The position numbers were made by a program, and so were the translations under genes. Positions 50,037 through 58,073 of a stretch of DNA of 64,000 nucleotides are shown in pieces. Source of the stretch: Desulfuromonadaceae bacterium. GTDB taxonomy: Bacteria; Desulfobacterota; Desulfuromonadia; Geobacterales; Pseudopelobacteraceae. A model generated the notes under the pieces. The model was given only the letters and a program-made list of their open reading frames with translations, had not been told where the DNA came from and ran no database searches. Positions within the stretch are counted from its first letter, which is position 1. Every line of letters begins with the position of its first letter. The stretch spans positions 113,434-177,433 of the forward strand of contig JAQTZV010000009.1 of NCBI GenBank assembly GCA_028687585.1. Direction: 5' to 3'.

Positions 50037-50279
50037 ATGCAAGCAATGCGAACAATCCAAACTGTTGATTCGGATCATATATCATTAAAAATACCCAAGG
50101 CGTTTATGAAACGTTCCCTGGAAATCATTATTATGCCTTTAGATGAATCGAAGCCCGTAGTTAAGGCGTCACCGACATGGCCAAAGGATTTTTTTGCCAA
50201 GACTGCCGGATGTTTTGCCGCTGAGCCACTTGTTCGTGAACATCAGGGAGAGTACGAAGTGAGAGACATACTGCAGTGA
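50037..50279 (+). CDS. Antitoxin of the VapBC-type pair
   Basis: Protein of 80 residues starting at the ATG with TGGAGGG eight bases upstream. The N-terminal SDHISLKIPKAFMKRSLEIIIMP is a short ribbon-type DNA-binding candidate; the C-terminal half is the toxin-binding tail. Its stop overlaps the GTG of the PIN toxin gene by four bases. No close family name is visible. Confidence 0.72.
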   Translation: MQAMRTIQTVDSDHISLKIPKAFMKRSLEIIIMPLDESKPVVKASPTWPKDFFAKTAGCFAAEPLVREHQGEYEVRDILQ

Positions 50280-50686
50280 AATACCTGTTTGATACGAATG
50301 TTTGCATCTCATATCTCAACAATGCAGCATCTCCGATTCGTACGCGGATGCTGATGTTAAAACCATCGCAAATAGTACTTTGTTCAGTTGTAGAAGCGGA
50401 ACTGTACTACGGGGTAATGAAGAGCGCCGCTCCTTCGAGAAATCTTGCCAGACTCACTCCGTTTCTTGACCAGTTTGATTCGCTCCCCTTTGACAATGAG
50501 GCTGCCAGGGAATTTGGCCACATTCGAGCTTATTTGGCAAAAGCAGGCACTCCTATCGGGCCATATGATCTTCAGATAGCCGCAATCGCCCTCGCAAACA
50601 AACTGAAGCTTGTCACACACAACACCCGTGAGTTTAGCCGGATTATAGGGTTACAATTGGAAGATTGGGAGTTGGAACAAATTTAA
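50276..50686 (+). CDS. vapC: VapC-type PIN ribonuclease toxin
   Basis: PIN domain protein of 136 residues with the acidic metal-binding set: D in YLFDTNVCI, E in VVEAELYYG, D in IGPYDLQIAAIAL and the T-H-N-x-(R/K)-(E/D)-F block. VapC toxins cleave RNA, often initiator tRNA or rRNA. The GTG start overlaps the antitoxin stop. Confidence 0.9.
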   Translation: MKYLFDTNVCISYLNNAASPIRTRMLMLKPSQIVLCSVVEAELYYGVMKSAAPSRNLARLTPFLDQFDSLPFDNEAAREFGHIRAYLAKAGTPIGPYDLQIAAIALANKLKLVTHNTREFSRIIGLQLEDWELEQI

Positions 50687-50723
50687 GTAGCGAATCAATT
50701 ACATCTCGCTAAAAGGAGTCCGT

Positions 50724-51110
50724 ATGAAAAAGCTTCTGTTGGTGTCGGTTTTTTTATGTGCTTTTGTCGTTTTGGGTCCGGGTCGCGCGACAGCGGATCA
50801 GCAACCGGAAGTGATTGTTGAAAAAATGGCCATCAAACTGGTAAGAGGAGTGACCAATACATTTACCAGCATTGTCGAACTTCCGAAGCAGACCATTTTA
50901 ACCGGAAGAGAGATGGGTCCGGTCGGATACGTTATCGGCCCGGTCAAAGGTATCGGCATGACATTATATCGTGGCGTGATCGGCATCACGGAAGCGGTGT
51001 TCTGCATGGTTCCCCAGCCCGGTTATTATGACCCGATGATTGATCCGGAATATGTCTGGCAGGGATGGGGGCCGAAAAGGGATACGACACAAGCGATTGA
51101 AGAAAAATAG
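50724..51110 (+). CDS. Exported TIGR04073-family protein
   Basis: Protein of 128 residues with a signal peptide (KKLLLVSVFLCAFVVLGPGRATA). The mature part has KLVRGVTNTFTSIVELPKQ, GPVGYVIGPVKGIGMTLYRGVIGITEAVFCMVPQPG, the pattern of the TIGR04073 family, which is often reported with exosortase systems; no exosortase is seen in this window. AAAAGGAG lies just upstream of the ATG. Confidence 0.78.
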   Translation: MKKLLLVSVFLCAFVVLGPGRATADQQPEVIVEKMAIKLVRGVTNTFTSIVELPKQTILTGREMGPVGYVIGPVKGIGMTLYRGVIGITEAVFCMVPQPGYYDPMIDPEYVWQGWGPKRDTTQAIEEK

Positions 51111-51133
51111 CCACGAGGGCACTATGGAATTAT

Positions 51134-51170
51134 AGAAAAAGGCGAGTCCGATTTGGGCCCGCCTTTTTCT
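51134..51170. terminator. Bidirectional terminator between the TIGR04073 gene and galU
   Basis: Stem AGAAAAAGGCG / CGCCTTTTTCT between two convergent genes, with a T-rich run after it on the plus strand. Confidence 0.8.
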
Positions 51171-51187
51171 GTCGTTTTTTTTGTTAT

Positions 51188-52051
51188 TCACCCCAACCGT
51201 TGGCGTAAATAGGCTTCAAATTCTTCGCTGAATTCCTTCCTCTTAAGCGCCATATCAACCGTAGCCTTCAAAAAGCCGAGCTTATCACCGCAATCATGGC
51301 GTAATCCTTCAAATAAACAGCCGTACACCGCTTCTTCTTTTGACAAGGTCAGGATGGCGTCGGTCAGTTGAATCTCCCCCCCCTTTCCCGGCTCCTGATT
51401 TTGAAGAATATCGAAAATCCGGGGCGTCAACACATAGCGACCAATAATTGCCATATCTGAGGGCGCTTCGTCACGGGCCGGTTTTTCAACCATATCGGTG
51501 ATCCGGAAGGTGCGCTCACCAACCTGATCTGCGGCAACACAGCCGTACGAAGAGATATTTTCCATCGGTACTTTTTCCAGCGCCAGCACCGACCTTCCCT
51601 GCTGATTGTAAACGTCCAACAGCTGACCGAGGCAGGGCTGATCACCATCAACGATATCATCCCCGAGTAAAATCGCAAAAGGCTCGTTGCCGACAAAGTC
51701 TCTGGCGCAGAGGATGGCGTGCCCCAGCCCCATGGCCTGCCGCTGGCGGACATAAAAAATATTTACCATCTCGGCTATTTCCCGTACTCGCGACAGCTCC
51801 CGGTCCTTCCCCTTGTCGTAGAGATGCGCTTCCAGCTCAACAGAAATATCGAAGTGATCCTCAATATTGTGCTTGCCCCGCCCCGTCACAAAAAGAATCT
51901 GCTCGATGCCGGAGGCCACCGCCTCCTCAACAACATACTGCACCAAAGGCTTGTCAATCAGCGGCAGCATCTCTTTCGGAGATGATTTTGTCGCAGGAAG
52001 AAAGCGGGTACCGAGACCGGCAACCGGGAAAACTGCTTTTTTGACTTTCAT
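51188..52051 (-). CDS. galU: UTP-glucose-1-phosphate uridylyltransferase
   Basis: Makes UDP-glucose for cell-surface polysaccharides. The protein of 287 residues has VFPVAGLGTRFLPATKSSPKEMLPLIDKP at the N-terminus, FAILLGDDIV and GGEIQLTDAI. The start at 52051 has GGAG five bases upstream; a longer frame adds 17 residues. A single gene on the minus strand, with a repeat element directly upstream. Confidence 0.96.
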   Translation of the reverse strand: MKVKKAVFPVAGLGTRFLPATKSSPKEMLPLIDKPLVQYVVEEAVASGIEQILFVTGRGKHNIEDHFDISVELEAHLYDKGKDRELSRVREIAEMVNIFYVRQRQAMGLGHAILCARDFVGNEPFAILLGDDIVDGDQPCLGQLLDVYNQQGRSVLALEKVPMENISSYGCVAADQVGERTFRITDMVEKPARDEAPSDMAIIGRYVLTPRIFDILQNQEPGKGGEIQLTDAILTLSKEEAVYGCLFEGLRHDCGDKLGFLKATVDMALKRKEFSEEFEAYLRQRLG

Positions 52052-52096
52052 GGGGGCTCCAGTGTTACGAGGAAATTTAAAATCAAAAGATATTTT

Positions 52097-52595
52097 CACC
52101 ACGGAGACACGGAGAAACCAAAGTCAAAGACTTAACATTGTAGGTAAACCCAAAGGCTCTGCATTTGGCCGCAGTGAACCGTTTTTGTTGTTCAGAGGAC
52201 CATTCGTTTTAATCCTTCTTTCAAAACTTGAACATTGAAATTAAACATCAACCCCGTTCTCAAGCCAGAAAGCTTCAGATATGTCAATAATTGCGCTTCA
52301 TGTATCGACAATACTCTTTCCATTGATTTCAGTTCGACCACAACTCGATTATCAACCACGACATCCATTCGATAACCACAATCCAGCTTCAAACCCTTGT
52401 ATGACAAAGAAAGAGGCTTTTGACGTTCAAAAAAAACACCCCGCAGAGTCAATTCATGACAGAAACATTCCTCGTAAGCTGACTCTAGAAGGCCTGGTCC
52501 CAAGACTTTATGCACATCTATTGCTGCTCCGATTATTACTTCAGTCAGCTCTGAGTCTCTCAAGGTTTTCTCCGTGTCTCTGTGCCTCCGTGGTG
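52097..52595. mobile_element. GxxExxY gene flanked by inverted repeats
   Basis: Left end CACCACGGAGACACGGAGAAACC (52097-52119) is inverted relative to the right end (52564-52595), which reads GGTTTTCTCCGTGTCTCTGTGCC then TCCGTGGTG. The right arm carries an extra 8-9 bases. The enclosed gene is GxxExxY (52192-52563). This resembles a small non-transposase mobile unit. Confidence 0.5.
52192..52563 (-). CDS. GxxExxY protein, copy 1
   Basis: Protein of 123 residues of the GxxExxY family (GPGLLESAY), related to PD-(D/E)xK nucleases: catalytic-like residues in YRMDVVVDNRVVVELKS (D-x(n)-E-x-K) and QLLTYLKL. The function is not known. A second gene at 54017 encodes the same protein, residue for residue. 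Flanking inverted repeats suggest mobility. It begins about 50 bases from the fmdB-like gene. Confidence 0.85.
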   Translation of the reverse strand: MRDSELTEVIIGAAIDVHKVLGPGLLESAYEECFCHELTLRGVFFERQKPLSLSYKGLKLDCGYRMDVVVDNRVVVELKSMERVLSIHEAQLLTYLKLSGLRTGLMFNFNVQVLKEGLKRMVL

Positions 52596-52612
52596 GACTT
52601 TATGTATCAAGG

Positions 52613-52846
52613 TTATTCCGCCGAGCAGGCGCATCCGCTGCATGCAGCCGGTTTTGGCGCTTCTGTTTTCGGGCAGTAGCCGGTATTAAACCAGCCGTCA
52701 CCTTTCAGGCTGAAGGCGGTGGATGAGATCATTTTTTCTACGGCTGCGCCGCAGTGCGGGCATTGGCTGGCGGGCGGATCAGAAAATTTCTGGCGTAATT
52801 CAAATTGGTGATCGCATGATGTGCACCGGTATTCGTACATCGGCAT
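52613..52846 (-). CDS. FmdB-type zinc-ribbon protein
   Basis: Protein of 77 residues starting MPMYEYRCTSC, the standard FmdB-family N-terminus, with a second CPHC pair (CxxC...CxxC zinc ribbon). GAGGAG lies about ten bases upstream of the ATG. The C-terminal 25 residues are Cys/Ala-rich. This copy is intact; the copy at 54438 has lost the first 13 codons. Confidence 0.86.
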   Translation of the reverse strand: MPMYEYRCTSCDHQFELRQKFSDPPASQCPHCGAAVEKMISSTAFSLKGDGWFNTGYCPKTEAPKPAACSGCACSAE

Positions 52847-53069
52847 AACGGGTAAGCTCCTCTTTCTGTGGAAAATATCTAATTGCACTATAGTAATGCA
52901 GAGCCACTTTTGTCAATGCTGCTACTGAGTCTGCCACACTTTTTTTCACCTGTATCATGTATGTGACCGAGGGAAACAATACCTGGAATTTACATTGAAT
53001 GCAACCGTACCCACTTCTCTAATATATCTATACACATTGACATAACTATCCATTCTGACTAGAGTAACC

Positions 53070-53253
53070 TATCTAGTTTCCGTCCGGAAAGGGTGCTTTT
53101 TCCCCCTGGCGGCGTCAATCTTCGACCTTGCTTGTGCGGCGTACCCATGTACGCCTCCGTGCAACTCCTTGATTTCCTTGCCATGAGAAAAAATCCCCGC
53201 TTTCAGAATCGGAAACGCGCAGTTTCCGTCCGGTGATTCCGGACAGAAACTAT
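53070..53253. repeat. Interspersed-type repeat with inverted ends
   Basis: The motif AGTTTCCGTCCGG occurs near 53074 and again at the right end, where it forms a hairpin with CCGGACAGAAACT (53219-53253). Between lies a perfect 7-bp hairpin GGCGTAC-CCAT-GTACGCC. An 82-codon minus-strand frame covers it but looks like repeat-derived protein rather than a gene. Confidence 0.5.
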
Positions 53254-53291
53254 CTATAACAACCCGGTGATGTTTGTGAAGGAGATTACAT

Positions 53292-53600
53292 ATGGCTACC
53301 TTGGCATACACATACAATGAAAGTATTGAACAGATGGCAAAAGAGCTTGATTTTGGAGGCGTAAAGGGTTTGATAGAGGACGTTCTGGCAACTCAGATCC
53401 TCGCCCGTATTTCAAATTTTTCCCAAGAGGTAGAAAATTTTGAAGTTAAATACGGCAAGGATTACAAATCAGCCAACAATGAATTTGAGGAGTCTGAAGA
53501 AAATTTTCGTACATTTGACGACCTTATGGCGTGGCGATTTGCTCAGGAGGGCATGGAATACTGGCAGAACCGCCTAAAAGAGCTTGGCGATGTTTTATAA
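53292..53600 (+). CDS. Probable antitoxin or partner of the TumE-like gene
   Basis: Protein of 102 residues, acidic and helical (ANNEFEESEENFRTFDD near residues 60-76; FAQEGMEYWQNRLKELG near the end). GGAG lies about nine bases upstream of the ATG. Its stop overlaps the TumE-like start by 11 bases, the usual coupling of such pairs. It does not look like the HTH antitoxin TumA. Function is inferred from position only. Confidence 0.65.
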   Translation: MATLAYTYNESIEQMAKELDFGGVKGLIEDVLATQILARISNFSQEVENFEVKYGKDYKSANNEFEESEENFRTFDDLMAWRFAQEGMEYWQNRLKELGDVL

Positions 53601-53949
53601 CACTGTCCGAGAGTTTGCCGATATTATTGTTAGCTACACCGTCACAGAATACCGTCGTTATGGCTCTGCAATGTCGTTCTCAGCAAAGGTTGAATTCATT
53701 GATGGCTCAGATCTTTTCATTAAAGATTACCTCTTCATAGACGGCAAACGAAAATATTCCTATAACTGACAGGATAAATCCGGCTCTCTCCTGTCCCGTT
53801 GGGACAATGCACCACACCACAGGGATGTCCTCTCATACCCTCATCACCAGCACCGAGGTAATGCAGAGGTTGTAGCAACAACAGAGAGAAATCTGCCCGA
53901 TATATTCCTCGTAATCCGCGAGACGCTAATTACATCGAATATGCGATAA
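53590..53949 (+). pseudogene. TumE/DUF6516-like toxin gene with an in-frame nonsense codon
   Basis: Frame of 119 codons from ATG 53590 to TAA 53947, interrupted once by TGA at 53767. The N-terminal part (IDGSDLFIKDYLFIDGKRKYSYN) is followed directly in the same frame by QDKSGSLLSRWDNAPHH, which is how this family continues (YSYHWQD...WDNAPHH). The stop therefore replaces the conserved Trp codon (TGG to TGA). The remainder, to residue 119, stays open. The gene is dead or makes only a 59-residue fragment. Confidence 0.85.
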
Positions 53950-54016
53950 CACAAGCCTGACACTGTTTTTTATTCAAAAGGCTCTGCATTTGGCTGCAGT
54001 GAACCGTTTTTGTTGT

Positions 54017-54388
54017 TCAGAGGACCATTCGTTTTAATCCTTCTTTCAAAACTTGAACATTGAAATTAAACATCAACCCCGTTCTCAAGCCAGAAAGCTT
54101 CAGATATGTCAATAATTGCGCTTCATGTATCGACAATACTCTTTCCATTGATTTCAGTTCGACCACAACTCGATTATCAACCACGACATCCATTCGATAA
54201 CCACAATCCAGCTTCAAACCCTTGTATGACAAAGAAAGAGGCTTTTGACGTTCAAAAAAAACACCCCGCAGAGTCAATTCATGACAGAAACATTCCTCGT
54301 AAGCTGACTCTAGAAGGCCTGGTCCCAAGACTTTATGCACATCTATTGCTGCTCCGATTATTACTTCAGTCAGCTCTGAGTCTCTCAA
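54017..54388 (-). CDS. GxxExxY protein, copy 2
   Basis: Protein of 123 residues identical to copy 1 at 52192. It has the same GPGLLESAY motif and PD-(D/E)xK-like residues. Identity over the whole gene means a recent duplication or gene conversion. It has only the right-hand flanking repeat. Confidence 0.85.
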   Translation of the reverse strand: MRDSELTEVIIGAAIDVHKVLGPGLLESAYEECFCHELTLRGVFFERQKPLSLSYKGLKLDCGYRMDVVVDNRVVVELKSMERVLSIHEAQLLTYLKLSGLRTGLMFNFNVQVLKEGLKRMVL

Positions 54389-54437
54389 GGTTTTCTCCGT
54401 GTCTCTGTGCCTCCGTGGTGGACTTTATGTATCAAGG

Positions 54438-54636
54438 TTATTCCGCCGAGCAGGCGCATCCGCTGCATGCAGCCGGTTTTGGCGCTTCTGTTTTCGGGCA
54501 GTAGCCGGTATTAAACCAGCCGTCACCTTTCAGGCTGAAGGCGGTGGATGAGATCATTTTTTCTACGGCTGCGCCGCAGTGCGGGCATTGGCTGGCGGGC
54601 GGATCAGAAAATTTCTGGCGTAATTCAAATTGGTGA
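54438..54636 (-). pseudogene. 5'-truncated fmdB copy
   Basis: Encodes HQFELRQKF to the normal C-terminus, identical to the intact copy, but the start codon, ribosome site and first zinc-binding CxxC are lost in the 103-base deletion. An open frame continues into unrelated upstream sequence. Confidence 0.85.
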
Positions 54637-54938
54637 CATGCTGCTACTGAGTCTGCCACACTTTTTTTCACCTGTTTTTTGTGTGTGACCGAGGGAAACA
54701 ATACCTGGAATTTACATTGAATGCAACCGTACCCACTTCTCTAAATTGGAGTCTACGGTTCTCCATGAACCTTTTATGTTCTCAATAAGATCTAGACCAC
54801 CAAGGCGAGCCAGATCTGTTGTTGAAAATGTGCTTCACTACTAAATTTCCTGGTGCTCCCTAAAGCATATTGAAACGCAAACTGTAGTGAGTATCTCCGG
54901 GGGGAAATGATGGAATAATATTTTTTTACTTGATGCGC

Positions 54939-54966
54939 TTGACATAGGTTGTTTGTTTGGTATCTA
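54939..54966 (+). promoter_or_regulatory. Candidate sigma70 promoter of the first decaheme gene
   Basis: TTGACA at 54939-54944 and TATCTA at 54961-54966, 16 bases apart, giving a leader of about 170 bases. Confidence 0.5.
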
Positions 54967-55047
54967 TCTAATGCATAATAAACCGTCCCATAATAATGAG
55001 CGGAACAATATGTTGCTGCATAAAAAATGGCATAAGTAATAATGAGT

Positions 55048-55146
55048 ACCCGTCCACTGGACGAATATCAAATGAAAGGAGGGGGGTTGTTGTAGGCGTT
55101 TCAAGAAGTTTAACCTAGAACTGAAAAAACTAAATGGAGGTTACAC
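55048..55146 (+). repeat. Shared cytochrome leader, copy 1
   Basis: From CCCGTCC through AAAGGAGG, GTAGGCGTTTCAAGAAGTTTAACC and AACTAAATGGAGGTTACAC to the ATG; repeated at 58654-58749. Contains a second Shine-Dalgarno-like AAAGGAGG with ATG and seven codons (MKGGGLL, stop). Confidence 0.8.
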
Positions 55147-57444
55147 ATGAAAAGAATGCTGAAAAGACTCACTCTTTTGGCAGCAACGATTGTTGCTGCT
55201 GCATCGTTGCTCGCCGGCTGCAGCGGCGACGATGGTGCTGCCGGAGCAAACGGACTAAATGGTACTAACGGTAAAGACGTTGCAGTTACACCGGCCGAAG
55301 CATGCGCCGCGTGCCACGGTGGTGGCGCTGCTAGTGTTGATACGGTTCACGCATCTTCATCCAATGGTGATATTGCTGTATCAGCTATTGACACCTCTAC
55401 TTCAACAGCGACGGATTTAATTATTAAATTCAATGTAAAGATCAATGGTTCAAACAAATCAACGTACTATGACGCGTATGGCGGTGATGGATATCGTTTG
55501 AGAGGAGACACGTTAGCTCGTGAAGCTGTAGCAGGCATTACACTAGTCAGCAATGGTAGTGGAAATTACACTGCGACAATCCCCAATGGCGTAACTACGA
55601 ATGCAGGTGTTAATTCAAGATACCTGTTCTACGTAAAAAATACAGCTGACGCGGCTCTTGCATCTGCTTCCAGGCCTGCAGGGTATCGCGCCTATATTAC
55701 GTTTGACTATCCAGCAGCCCCTATTGCTGATCTCCTCGGCTCTAGTGCCGCTTGCGCCGATTGTCACGGGTCATTTGGAAATGGCTTTCACCGAGGTGCT
55801 CCGTCGTATGGCGGCAAGACCTGTACCGTATGCCATGATGCGTCAAATACCACTTATCCACGCACCGTGGCTATGGTTCACGGAATCCACAACTCGGCAA
55901 ATATGCCACTCGGGAAATTTTCTTTGCCCAATCTTGCAGTTCCTCCCAGAACCTGGGAGTATTCGATTGCATTCCCATCCTATCTGGACAACTGCAGCAT
56001 CTGCCACCAGACAGGCGCACCGCTTACAGCGGCAAACAGCAAGCCGGTCAGCTATGACTTCTGCATGACATGTCATCAGAACTGGGACGGGTTTGGTGCC
56101 AATCTGCCGGCTGCACACAAGTCTTATACAACTGCTACCAACTGTAACGCCTGCCACAGTGCTGATCCTGCCATGGCTACCGTTGGTGGTATGCACAACG
56201 CAGCCGAAATGTCCACCGGTAACGGCGGCCTTTTGTATGACGGCGTGGATGTCGGAGTCGTTGAGGGGGCAAAAATCACTCAGAAGATTACCGGTGTAAC
56301 CCGCACCGGCGACAAACTTGCAATTACCTGGACGGCGACCTATAACGGCGCAGCAGTCGATCCGTGTAACGCAACGCCTAGTGCAACCGCACCATCATTC
56401 GCCCATAAGCAGATTTCCCTCGTCGATCACGGCGCAGTTACCGTCGTCGACCATAACTTCTCATTCCTTAAAGGGTTCTTCACGGGTGACGATGTGACTA
56501 ATGCCAATAACGGCAACAGCTCACCCGGTCAGCCGAACTCGACCAATGTTGATTTCACCAGTACCGGCAATACTGCTTGTGCTGCAAATGTTGCAACGAC
56601 AACGCTCACTCTTACTGCTAAAGAAGCTCTCCTTACCGGCAAGGGTCGTATCGGACTGCAGGGAAAACCGGTAATGAAGCATACTGCTACCGATAAATTA
56701 TTCTATGTTCGCGCTAAATCACCGATATATGATTACAACCTTGCTGATGGCACCGCAGCTGCGGTACGTCGTCCGGTTGCTGATACTGACAAGTGCCTCA
56801 AGTGCCATGTCGGTTCATTGTACCAGCATGGCGGTAACCGCATAGATAGCGTTGAACTCTGCGTAATGTGCCACAATGAAGCTTCCAGCGATCAGAATAA
56901 TCGTGTTGCAATGGGCGTTGACGCTACTGAAGCGTATGACGGCAAAGTCGGTCAGACCTACGGCTTCAAGTCTATGCTGCATGCTGTCCATGCATCAGGT
57001 GAGGCTGGTCAGAAACCACTTGTCATCTATCGTACCCGTGGTATCTACGCGTTCGCTCCAAGCGAAGCTGATATGCCAAGCACCTGGCCAGGTGCTTCCG
57101 CCGACAAGACACTCGTCTATGGTGGTGATCCTGCTGTTGCTGCTGCAATGCAGCCGCACAATTTTTTAACTGCGCATTACCCGCGCAACCTGAATGACTG
57201 CTCAGCTTGCCATCCATCGACTTTTTCAAGTATTGCTGATCAAAGCAAGGCGGTAGCAACTACTGTCAATGCAGGCGCTGCTCCCTGGGACAACCAGCTT
57301 GATGATACGCTTATGGGTGCTACTACAGCAGCCTGCACGGGTTGTCACCGGTCTGATATTGTTAAATTGCACACTGAAAAAGAAGGCTTCATTGCCTCAA
57401 TACTCGAAGCAGGACGTCAGACTATTATTGATCTATTCAAGTAA
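55147..57444 (+). CDS. OmcA/MtrC-type decaheme c-type cytochrome lipoprotein
   Basis: Protein of 765 residues with a signal peptide and lipobox (LLAGC). A short Gly-rich GxxGxx stretch follows. Ten CXXCH haem sites are seen in order: CAACH, CADCH, CTVCH, CSICH, CMTCH, CNACH, CLKCH, CVMCH, CSACH, CTGCH. The first lies near residue 55; the 2nd to 6th cluster in the middle; the 7th and 8th and then the last two lie near the end. This is the outer-surface decaheme layout used for extracellular electron transfer. GGAGG lies just before the ATG. A terminator follows. Confidence 0.93.
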   Translation: MKRMLKRLTLLAATIVAAASLLAGCSGDDGAAGANGLNGTNGKDVAVTPAEACAACHGGGAASVDTVHASSSNGDIAVSAIDTSTSTATDLIIKFNVKINGSNKSTYYDAYGGDGYRLRGDTLAREAVAGITLVSNGSGNYTATIPNGVTTNAGVNSRYLFYVKNTADAALASASRPAGYRAYITFDYPAAPIADLLGSSAACADCHGSFGNGFHRGAPSYGGKTCTVCHDASNTTYPRTVAMVHGIHNSANMPLGKFSLPNLAVPPRTWEYSIAFPSYLDNCSICHQTGAPLTAANSKPVSYDFCMTCHQNWDGFGANLPAAHKSYTTATNCNACHSADPAMATVGGMHNAAEMSTGNGGLLYDGVDVGVVEGAKITQKITGVTRTGDKLAITWTATYNGAAVDPCNATPSATAPSFAHKQISLVDHGAVTVVDHNFSFLKGFFTGDDVTNANNGNSSPGQPNSTNVDFTSTGNTACAANVATTTLTLTAKEALLTGKGRIGLQGKPVMKHTATDKLFYVRAKSPIYDYNLADGTAAAVRRPVADTDKCLKCHVGSLYQHGGNRIDSVELCVMCHNEASSDQNNRVAMGVDATEAYDGKVGQTYGFKSMLHAVHASGEAGQKPLVIYRTRGIYAFAPSEADMPSTWPGASADKTLVYGGDPAVAAAMQPHNFLTAHYPRNLNDCSACHPSTFSSIADQSKAVATTVNAGAAPWDNQLDDTLMGATTAACTGCHRSDIVKLHTEKEGFIASILEAGRQTIIDLFK

Positions 57445-57480
57445 TCAGTCTCTTTTAACTGATTTGTAATCATCATTTTG

Positions 57481-57511
57481 TGGCGGGGGATATTTTCCCC
57501 CGCCATTTTTT
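57481..57511 (+). terminator. Terminator after the first decaheme gene
   Basis: Stem TGGCGGGGGA / TTCCCCCGCCA followed by six T. Confidence 0.88.
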
Positions 57512-57677
57512 ACTTTAATTACCAGTAGTATGCAGGATGTGACGCAGTATTTATTTATTGATCACTAAAAGCCTGTAAACATCTTGCGATGTCCGCATTT
57601 CTATCTGTTTATGGTATGATTCGTGATGTTTCCTTACGTATCGGAAGTCCGGTTATAATTTGCGTGAAGGGTTATGA

Positions 57678-58073
57678 ATGATGAAACCGTTGTCGATACT
57701 ATTTGTACTTTTACTCACGTCTCCTGCCAATGGCATGGTCTACAGCTGGATCGATTCTGCCGGTGTTGCCCATTATACCAATAAGGAGTATGAAATCCCG
57801 ACGCGGTATCGGCCCAAAGTCAAGGCCAGATATCCGGAACAGGGGGATAGTAGTACCCTTCCGCAAAACGTGCAAACTCCTCAGGTGAGTCCGCAAAAGG
57901 CGCAATCCCCTCAGGCGAAGCAACCTGTTCAGCCGCAGCCACGAACCCCACAGGCAAATCACCCAAAACCGGTTTACACCGGTCAGCCGGTTACTCAAGC
58001 GGAAATTAAACAAATGAGGAAGGAGCGAACCGCAAGAAAGAAACAGCGAAACAGGAGGCCGGAAGAGGAGTAA
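57678..58073 (+). CDS. DUF4124 protein, copy 1
   Basis: Exported protein of 131 residues. A short signal peptide leads into the DUF4124 motif (MVYSWIDSAGVAHYTNKEYEIPTRYR). The remaining part is rich in Pro, Gln and Lys (KAQSPQAKQPVQPQPRTPQ) with a basic end. Its close paralogue at 61918 follows the second decaheme gene, so the pair forms a module with the cytochrome. Function is unknown. Confidence 0.82.
   Translation: MMKPLSILFVLLLTSPANGMVYSWIDSAGVAHYTNKEYEIPTRYRPKVKARYPEQGDSSTLPQNVQTPQVSPQKAQSPQAKQPVQPQPRTPQANHPKPVYTGQPVTQAEIKQMRKERTARKKQRNRRPEEE

Larger units (their letters stand above)
52152..53022. repeat. Direct segmental duplication, copy 1 (871 bp)
   Basis: From AAAGGCTCTGCATTTGG to CCCACTTCTCTAA. 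It holds GxxExxY and intact fmdB and is repeated at 53977-54744 with constant offset 1825 up to 52811. Then 103 bases are absent from the other copy, and the offset becomes 1722. Confidence 0.93.
53977..54744. repeat. Direct segmental duplication, copy 2 (768 bp)
   Basis: Matches 52152-53022 almost base for base (one C/T difference near the start), with 103 bases lost in the fmdB 5' region. The left inverted repeat of the GxxExxY unit is not included. Confidence 0.93.
54745..55146 (+). promoter_or_regulatory. 5' region of the first decaheme cytochrome
   Basis: No gene is seen. It contains a TTGACA-N16-TATCTA promoter (54939-54966), two CATAAnAAATG-type dyads (54987-55003 and 55017-55032) and the shared leader from 55048. 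Confidence 0.55.

Noticed and set aside
52281..52679. 132-codon plus-strand frame, present in both duplicated copies
   Set aside because: Opposite GxxExxY and fmdB; repeated only because the segment is duplicated.
53069..53317. 82-codon minus-strand gene
   Set aside because: It coincides with the hairpin-bearing repeat and has no ribosome site; treated as repeat-derived.
53767..53769. TGA read as selenocysteine
   Set aside because: The position is Trp in the family and no selenocysteine insertion structure is seen behind it; a nonsense change is simpler.
55048..55146. GEMM-type (c-di-GMP or cGAMP) riboswitch before the cytochromes
   Set aside because: Such elements occur before Geobacter cytochrome genes, but none of the conserved blocks is present here.
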